Assembly (NCBI GenBank): GCA_003561495.1
Contig: PWWM01000212.1
Location: forward strand, 1 to 11,485
Direction of reading: 5' to 3'
DNA from: Gammaproteobacteria bacterium
GTDB taxonomy: Bacteria > Pseudomonadota > Gammaproteobacteria > Xanthomonadales > Wenzhouxiangellaceae
Length of the DNA: 11,485 nt
In this document: positions 7,347 through 11,485 of the stretch, one piece after another
Numbering within the stretch: the first letter of the stretch is position 1
Layout of the letters: the number at the start of each line of letters is the position of its first letter
Position numbers and translations under genes: made by a program
Notes under the pieces: generated by a model
Told to the model about the DNA's origin: nothing
What the model saw: only the letters and a program-made list of their open reading frames with translations
Databases searched by the model: none

Positions 7347-8171
7347 TCAGTCCTTTCGCCGTGACTTCGACTTCTGCTCGATGCGCCTGACACCGCGCAT
7401 GACCATCCTGAAATAGAACTCGGGAAACCAGCGACGAAGACGCCAGATCCAGCGCGTATTGCCATGCGTCAACAGCATGAAACGGGGCTTGAGCACGGCA
7501 TTGAAGACCACGCCGGCCACATCCTCGGCACTGACACCGGAGTTTTGCATCCAGCGCTCGACACGCTGATGGTAGGACGGATCCGGCGCGCGCATGGTTT
7601 CGGTCAGACGCGTCTTGACAAATGCCGGACACAAGACCGACACCGAAACCCCGGCGCTGGCCAGCTCGGCGCGCAGCATGTCCGACAGCGCGATCACCCC
7701 GGCCTTGGCGGTGCCATAGGCATTGATCCCCGGCGCCCCGGCAAAACCCGCAAACGAGGCCACGTTGATGATATGGCCATGGCCCTGCTTGCGCATGGAG
7801 GGCGCAAAGGTCTTGCAGCCAAGCACCACACCCATCAGATCAATATCGATCACCCAGCGCCAGTCCTCGATGGACGTCTCCTCCAGGGTTCCGCCCACCG
7901 CCACCCCGGCGTTGTTGATCAACACATCCAGTCCGCCGCATTGCTCATCGACCCGGGCTGCAACCCTTTGCCAATCCTCTTCAAGCGTAATGTCCATGGC
8001 CAGCCCCAGGTGGGACTCGCCCATGGATTTCGCCACCGATTGCGCCCGCTCTTCATCGAGATCGGCAATGATGACTCGCCAACCCTCGGCAGCAAAACGG
8101 CGCGCCATGGCCTCACCCAGTCCGGATGCGCCGCCGGTGATCAGAACACTTTTTCTCTGCTCGTTTCTCAT
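7347..8171 (-). CDS. Classical short-chain dehydrogenase/reductase (SDR)
   Basis: This 274-residue NAD(P)-dependent oxidoreductase has a Rossmann fold. The cofactor-binding motif TGGASGLG is at residues 12-19, an acidic D37 in IIADLDEE at the end of the second strand favours NAD(H), D60 contacts adenine, and NNAG is at 86-89. The catalytic S139 (in VASFAGF), Y152 and K156 (YGTAK) are present. The fourth tetrad residue, usually Asn in the vxxNlxG stretch, reads Asp (D111 in IDIDLMGV). After the core, a basic C-terminal tail (WIWRLRRWFPEFYFRMVMRGVRR, then KSKSRRKD) might touch the membrane surface. The ATG at 8169-8171 lies only 6 nt after the stop of the YfcC-family transporter gene, so the two are almost certainly co-transcribed; the enzyme may act on a related substrate. 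The true substrate is unknown; family members act on alcohols, steroids, sugars or acyl chains. Confidence 0.93.
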   Translation of the reverse strand: MRNEQRKSVLITGGASGLGEAMARRFAAEGWRVIIADLDEERAQSVAKSMGESHLGLAMDITLEEDWQRVAARVDEQCGGLDVLINNAGVAVGGTLEETSIEDWRWVIDIDLMGVVLGCKTFAPSMRKQGHGHIINVASFAGFAGAPGINAYGTAKAGVIALSDMLRAELASAGVSVSVLCPAFVKTRLTETMRAPDPSYHQRVERWMQNSGVSAEDVAGVVFNAVLKPRFMLLTHGNTRWIWRLRRWFPEFYFRMVMRGVRRIEQKSKSRRKD

Positions 8172-8177
8172 ACTTGC

Positions 8178-9554
8178 TTACTCGAAGCCCAACCAGACTG
8201 CGCCGACCAGGACCACCGCCGCAAATGCAAACAACTTGAGCATCAACGGCCAGGCAAAGCGCAGCCACTTGGCATAGGAAATGCCGGCCATGCCCAGAAT
8301 ACCCATCAAAATGGCATTGGTCGGAATGATCATGTTGGTGAAACCGTCACCCAACTGGTAAGCCAGCACCGCCACCTGGCGAGAGACGCCGACCAGGTCG
8401 CTCAAGGGCGCCATCAACGGCATGGTGACAAACGCCTGGCCACTGCCGGAGGGAATGAACAGATTGAGGATGGACTGAATGATCAGCATGCCGACCGCGG
8501 AAAGCTCGGCGCCCACCAGCGACAACGGCAATGACAGGTAATGCACGATGGTGTGCAGGATCTGACCGTCTTCCATGATCAGGGCAATCCCGCGCGCCAC
8601 GCCAACCAGCAACGCGGTTTCGGTCAACTGGCGTGCGCCGATGATGAACTTCTCGGCCGTGATGCTCGGCGAGAGCTTGCCAATCAGCGCGGCGACAAAA
8701 CCCAGGATCAGGAAGGCCGCCCCCAGCTCATTGAGGTACCAGCCGCGCGTGGCAATGCCCCAGATGGCCACACCCAGCGCGAGCAGAAACCCGATCACGA
8801 TGGCCACATGGCCCATGTTCATATCCGGATACTCCCGGGGCGGTTCAGCGCCATCCGGGGGCTCGACATCGCGCACCATGCTGGCGCCCGGATCCTGGCG
8901 CACCTTCGCGGCATACGACCAGACATGGTGAACGGCAATCAGCACGAAAGGCACCAGCAAGGCCAGGCGCACCTGCCAGCCCGAGTAGATGGGCAAGTCA
9001 GCGACTCCCTGGGCCACCACCACGGTGTACTGGTTGAAGGCAGCAACACCATAACCCACGCCATACCCGGAAATCACCATGGCCACGGCCGTCATCGGGT
9101 CCATGCGCATGGCCCGGCAGAGCGCCACCAGAATCAGCACGAAAGGAATGTACTCGCCCGAGGACCCGACCGCGCTCGATGCCAGTGAAAACACGAAGAT
9201 CACTACAAAGATCAACATCGCCGGCTGGTTGCTGAACCGCTCCAGCAAGCGCCCCAGCAAGGCATCGATGGTGCCGGTGGCGCGAATGATGGCCAGCACA
9301 CCGCCGATGATGAACAGGAAGAAAATGATGTCGGAAGCGGCGGCGAATGCGCGTGGTACAGCGGTGAACAATTCCAATGGGCTCATCCGATGACGTTCTT
9401 CAACCACCTCGTAGGATCCGGGCACCACCATGGCCCGGCCGGCTTCGTTGATCTCGGTTTCGAAGTGACCTTGCGGAATCAGCCAGGTGGCGATCAATGC
9501 CGCCACCATCAGGAAAAACAGCAGGGCCAGGGTGTTGGGGACGCGGAAGGTCAT
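8178..9554 (-). CDS. YfcC-family (DcuC/AitC-like) inner-membrane transporter
   Basis: This 458-residue polytopic permease has about 11-12 hydrophobic segments, for example near 8-26, 75-90, 112-128, 134-147, 196-213, 248-266, 276-291, 352-368 and 436-455. The C-terminal signatures NLFIPSGSGQA (364-374), TMPLMAPLSDLVGVSRQVAV (377-396) and GDGFTNMIIPT (402-412) are those of the YfcC group within the C4-dicarboxylate anaerobic carrier-like family (PF03606). The N-terminal ATWLIPQGHF also fits. Members are annotated as putative basic amino acid antiporters or dicarboxylate carriers, so I give no substrate. A hydrophilic loop rich in Pro/Glu/Asp (about 220-245) divides the halves. The ATG at 9552-9554 has no Shine-Dalgarno: the leader is an A/C-rich run (AACCAACCAAACG, then AATTTT). 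That leader is complementary to the repeat tract lying upstream in the same transcript. The dehydrogenase gene follows after 6 nt. Confidence 0.9.
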   Translation of the reverse strand: MTFRVPNTLALLFFLMVAALIATWLIPQGHFETEINEAGRAMVVPGSYEVVEERHRMSPLELFTAVPRAFAAASDIIFFLFIIGGVLAIIRATGTIDALLGRLLERFSNQPAMLIFVVIFVFSLASSAVGSSGEYIPFVLILVALCRAMRMDPMTAVAMVISGYGVGYGVAAFNQYTVVVAQGVADLPIYSGWQVRLALLVPFVLIAVHHVWSYAAKVRQDPGASMVRDVEPPDGAEPPREYPDMNMGHVAIVIGFLLALGVAIWGIATRGWYLNELGAAFLILGFVAALIGKLSPSITAEKFIIGARQLTETALLVGVARGIALIMEDGQILHTIVHYLSLPLSLVGAELSAVGMLIIQSILNLFIPSGSGQAFVTMPLMAPLSDLVGVSRQVAVLAYQLGDGFTNMIIPTNAILMGILGMAGISYAKWLRFAWPLMLKLFAFAAVVLVGAVWLGFE

Positions 9555-9560
9555 AAAATT

Positions 9561-9602
9561 CGTTTGGTTGGTTAAATTTGTTAAGTTCGTTTTGTTTGTT
9601 AA
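9561..9602. repeat. GGTT/GTTTG-rich tract upstream of the transporter start
   Basis: This T/G-rich run on the plus strand (CGTTTGGTTGGTT at 9561-9573, then GTT-rich sequence to about 9602) is A/C-rich in the mRNA of the minus-strand transporter gene and forms its immediate leader. GTTTGGTTGGTT (9562-9573) is the exact reverse complement of AACCAACCAAAC at 9691-9702 and again at 9700-9711, in the tandem repeat on the far side of the gap. The two tracts can therefore form a 12-bp stem enclosing about 117 nt. Confidence 0.7.
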
Positions 9603-9640
9603 CTCTTTACTTTGTCAGGTCGAAACCATGATGGCCCGGC

Positions 9641-9646
9641 ATTCTA
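9641..9646 (-). promoter_or_regulatory. Possible -10 element (TAGAAT) upstream of the transporter gene
   Basis: Read on the minus strand this is TAGAAT, a 5 of 6 match to the sigma-70 -10 hexamer, about 90 nt before the transporter ATG and between the two complementary tracts. No convincing -35 hexamer is seen at the proper distance, so the call is weak. If real, transcripts starting here would contain the A/C-rich leader but not the complementary G/U tract. Confidence 0.2.
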
Positions 9647-9684
9647 CGCCTTTTCCCACTAATTGACGAACCAACCCATCCAAC

Positions 9685-9729
9685 GAACCAAACCAACCAA
9701 ACCAACCAAACCAATCAAACCAACTAACC
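9685..9729. repeat. 9-bp tandem repeat AAACCAACC (four units, two degenerate)
   Basis: Four head-to-tail 9-bp units start at 9690, 9699, 9708 and 9717: AAACCAACC, AAACCAACC, AAACCAATC and AAACCAACT. They are flanked by partial units GAACC (9685-9689) and AACC (9726-9729). Related CGAACCAACC-like sequence extends back to about 9667. The last unit contains the stop codon (complement of CTA, 9724-9726) of the DksA-like gene. The unit length is a multiple of three. Such short tandem arrays can vary in copy number by slippage. Confidence 0.85.
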
Positions 9730-10056
9730 TTCCTTCGCGCTGGCGCAATCCAGACACAACGTCGCACCCAGATCCGCCTTGAGCCGCGCCTGGGCTATGG
9801 ATTCACCACAATCAAGACAATCACCGAACTCGCCACGCTCAATCCGTGCCAGCGCCGCCTTCAATCGACGCACCTCGGCCGCGCGGCGGCGCTCGGCATC
9901 CTTGGCCATCGCCTGACCCTGCAAAGCATCCATGCGACTGAGCCGGCCCTGACGGGTCTGATCCAGCTCCACCGTCGCCGCCGCCTCGCGACCGGACTCG
10001 GCCAGCCCCTCCAGCTCCGCAATCCGCTCGCGGATGATGTCTTCAAATTCCTGCAT
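9724..10056 (-). CDS. TraR/DksA-family C4 zinc-finger protein
   Basis: This small soluble protein (110 residues from the chosen ATG) is of the TraR/DksA class. Members bind RNA polymerase through the secondary channel, or are uncharacterised short relatives. The N-terminal two-thirds is helical and charged, with the conserved short-family stretch ELDQTRQGRLSRMDALQ (about 30-46) and a helix rich in Arg/Ala/Glu. The zinc finger is CLDC...CLDC: C80, C83, C101 and C104, spaced x2, x17 and x2. At 110 residues it is shorter than DksA (about 150), so it is a paralogue rather than DksA itself. The ATG at 10054-10056 is directly preceded by an in-frame GTG (10057-10059), and AGGA upstream suits either start. 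A TTTAAT -10-like hexamer sits at 10071-10076, very close to the start. The REPIN-like element lies just upstream, and the stop codon is inside the 9-bp tandem repeat. Confidence 0.92.
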   Translation of the reverse strand: MQEFEDIIRERIAELEGLAESGREAAATVELDQTRQGRLSRMDALQGQAMAKDAERRRAAEVRRLKAALARIERGEFGDCLDCGESIAQARLKADLGATLCLDCASAKEG

Positions 10057-10077
10057 CACTGCAATCCTACATTAAAC

Positions 10078-10227
10078 TGTAGGTCGGCCCTACGTGGCCG
10101 ACGGACCATGCCGAATCCATCTCCACCTGGGCGTTGGTGAGTCCAAACCTGAACCACGCCCATTCACCCATCGATTTGATGTCGATGTCCGGCACATGGT
10201 CCGTCGGCCGCGTAGGGCCGACCTACA
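10078..10227. repeat. REPIN/MITE-like 150-bp palindromic element (two inverted REP-like units)
   Basis: The left unit (10078-10110) and right unit (10195-10227) are inverted copies that match at 32 of 33 positions. Each is itself a hairpin: GTCGGCC...GGCCGAC with 7-bp stems and 6-nt loops (10083-10102 and 10203-10222). Inside the element a second inverted repeat occurs: TGGGCGTTGGT (10128-10138) pairs with ACCACGCCCA (10153-10162), a 10-bp stem with one bulged T and a 14-nt loop. The nested layout fits a REP doublet (REPIN) or a small non-autonomous element. No coding potential is evident. It lies between the divergent DksA-like and UMF1-like genes. Any RAYT transposase that might mobilise it is not in the window. 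Confidence 0.8.
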
Positions 10228-10402
10228 CAATTTCGGCCAACATGGTCTGTCGGCCACACGCGCGGACGATTTCCGGTCAAGCGCTTCTTGCCTACGGCAA
10301 ACTGCACTTGACCTCCAATCTGAGCTGGCCCGACCTACTGATCCGTGCCCGAACCACGGCTTTCCGGTTAATCTAAGCGTTCAACCAACCACCGGATTCG
10401 AC
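10228..10402. other. Non-coding stretch upstream of the UMF1-like transporter
   Basis: No credible gene lies here. The stretch contains a degenerate partial third REP-like unit: CATGGTCTGTCGGCC at 10241-10255 matches 10195-10209 at 14 of 15 positions, in the same orientation. It also has a small hairpin TTGCC-TAC-GGCAA (10288-10300), a TTGACC at 10308-10313 with no good -10 partner, and TCCGGT (10363-10368) complementary to ACCGGA (10391-10396) next to the transporter start. The promoter for the transporter should be here but I cannot place it confidently. Confidence 0.5.
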
Positions 10403-11485
10403 ATGGTCACCCGAAAGCGCGCCCCGGCGAAGGAAATCTTCGGCTGGGCGATGTTTGACTTCGCCAACCAGGCCTACACGCTGCTGATCATCACGGTCAT
10501 CTTCGGCGACCTGTTCACCCGCGTGATTGTTGGCGATGGGCCCGACTATCGCCTTGGCAACCTGCTCTGGAGCATCGCCCTGGCAGTCAGCTACCTGATG
10601 GTCGTGGTCGTCAATCCGCTGTGCGGGGCGGTCATGGACCACTCGCGCCTGCGCAAGCGATTTCTGTTGATCAGCTACCTGCTGACCATCATCACCACCG
10701 CACTTTTGTGGCTGGTCGAACCGGGTTGGATCGTGCTGGCCATGTGTCTGATCATCCTGTCCAACTTCGCCTACGCCATCGGTGAGGCCTTCATCGCCAG
10801 CTTCCTGCCCGGGCTGGGACCGCGCAAGGACCTGGGCTGGATCTCGGGCCTGGGCTGGAGCCTGGGCTATGTCGGCGGGCTGGTCTCGACCGTTTTCGCG
10901 CTGTATTTTCTCGGCGATGTCAGTGAAGAAAATTACGACCGGATCCGCTGGGTCGGCCCCTTCGCGGCCGTGTTCTTCCTGCTGGCCGCGCTGCCGACCT
11001 TCATCTGGCTGAAAGAACGCGGACGCCGACGCCCGCTGCCACCGGGTCGTTCACTGCTCGGCAGCGGCATTGACCGACTGCGCGACACCTTGACTCACCT
11101 GGCCTGGTTCAGGGATCTGCGCAACCTGCTCATCTCGGTCTTTTTCATGATGGCCGGCATTTACATCATCATCAGTTTTTCCTTTATCTATGGCTCGCAA
11201 GTCATTGGCTGGGAAGAACATGTTCGCATCATGATGTTTGTCACCGTGCAGATCACCGCAGCCATCGGCGCGCTCGGTTTCGGATTCATCCAGAGCCGCA
11301 TCGGCGCACGCCGGACCTACCTGATCACCCTGGGCCTTTGGATTGCCGCCATCCTGGCCATCTGGCAGACCCCATTGCTGACCGACATCACCCAGGCACT
11401 GTTCCAGGTCGAGTGGGAAGCCCAGTACGTATTCCTGTTCGCCGGCACCCTGGCCGGGCTGAGCCTGGGTTCGTCGCAATCGGCC
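10403..11485 (+). CDS. UMF1/Atg22-like major facilitator superfamily transporter, 3' end missing
   Basis: This is a partial inner-membrane MFS permease; 361 codons are visible with no stop before the window edge, and about 10 hydrophobic segments can be read. GWAMFDFANQAY (14-25) is the UMF1/Atg22-type N-terminal signature (usually WxxYDWANSAY). SGLGWSLGYVGGL (148-160) is the second family block, and GLSLGSSQS near the end (352-360) matches the late G...GGxQ region. Relatives of 420-480 residues imply roughly 60-120 residues are missing. The eukaryotic Atg22 proteins export amino acids from vacuoles; the bacterial substrate is unknown. The ATG at 10403-10405 is preceded by a modest GGA 6 nt upstream. 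It is transcribed away from the DksA-like gene, with the REPIN-like element and about 350 nt between them. No partner gene is visible. Confidence 0.9.
   Translation, partial: MVTRKRAPAKEIFGWAMFDFANQAYTLLIITVIFGDLFTRVIVGDGPDYRLGNLLWSIALAVSYLMVVVVNPLCGAVMDHSRLRKRFLLISYLLTIITTALLWLVEPGWIVLAMCLIILSNFAYAIGEAFIASFLPGLGPRKDLGWISGLGWSLGYVGGLVSTVFALYFLGDVSEENYDRIRWVGPFAAVFFLLAALPTFIWLKERGRRRPLPPGRSLLGSGIDRLRDTLTHLAWFRDLRNLLISVFFMMAGIYIIISFSFIYGSQVIGWEEHVRIMMFVTVQITAAIGALGFGFIQSRIGARRTYLITLGLWIAAILAIWQTPLLTDITQALFQVEWEAQYVFLFAGTLAGLSLGSSQSA

Noticed and set aside
7267..7632. Possible N-terminal extension of the FHA-EAL protein
   Set aside because: The frame stays open, but it would overlap the 3' part of the SDR gene by about 285 nt and encode a Cys/Arg-rich sequence unlike any domain.
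7464..8534. Plus-strand open frame of 356 codons across the SDR and transporter genes
   Set aside because: It crosses two well-supported minus-strand genes and its translation is His/Gln/Arg-rich, as in other shadows here.
9561..9729. CRISPR array or origin iterons
   Set aside because: The repeat units are only 9 bp, without spacers, and no cas or replication gene is nearby.
10134..10376. Plus-strand open frame of 80 codons
   Set aside because: It runs through half of the REPIN-like element, has no good ribosome site and resembles nothing known to me.
1..11485. Defence island, prophage or secondary-metabolite cluster
   Set aside because: All ten genes belong to common transport, signalling or envelope families, with no integrase, transposase, nuclease-helicase set or synthase, and no obvious composition break.

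Overview
The window looks like ordinary chromosomal DNA from a GC-rich, Gram-negative gammaproteobacterium. The evidence is an LpxR-type outer-membrane lipid A deacylase, a TraR/DksA-type zinc-finger protein, HD-GYP and EAL cyclic-di-GMP enzymes, and paired REP-like palindromes. From memory, the gene mix resembles the Wenzhouxiangella/Chromatiales/Xanthomonadales neighbourhood; this is an inference and no search was possible. Ten protein genes are supported, the first and last cut by the window edges. I see no tRNA, rRNA, CRISPR array, insertion sequence, phage gene or recognisable defence system.

Left block (1-2909, minus strand). In transcription order it holds an HD-GYP phosphodiesterase-type protein with an N-terminal DUF3391-like region, a single-domain CheY-like response regulator that probably starts at TTG, and a DASS/SLC13 permease with an RCK_C-type domain (cut at the left edge). 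A short intergenic region (2910-3115) with overlapping hairpins separates this block from the divergent next one.

Envelope pair (3116-6161, plus strand). A secreted M13 (neprilysin-type) zinc metallopeptidase is followed 7 nt later by an LpxR-like outer-membrane protein starting at GTG. The two are probably co-transcribed and act at the cell envelope. They run tail-to-tail, 13 nt apart, into the next minus-strand block.

Central and right minus block (6175-10056). In transcription order it holds a TraR/DksA zinc-finger protein, a 167-nt gap with AACC/GGTT-rich repeats, a YfcC-family transporter, a short-chain dehydrogenase 6 nt downstream, and an FHA-EAL fusion protein. Together with the HD-GYP protein this gives two candidate cyclic-di-GMP phosphodiesterases in about 6 kb.

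Right end (10057-11485). A roughly 350-nt intergenic stretch carries a 150-bp REPIN-like palindromic element, then a UMF1/Atg22-like major facilitator transporter runs off the right edge. The most unusual non-coding features are the REPIN-like element and the 9-bp tandem repeat. The transcribed repeat could base-pair with the leader of the transporter gene, which lacks a Shine-Dalgarno sequence. Neither amounts to a demonstrated new system.
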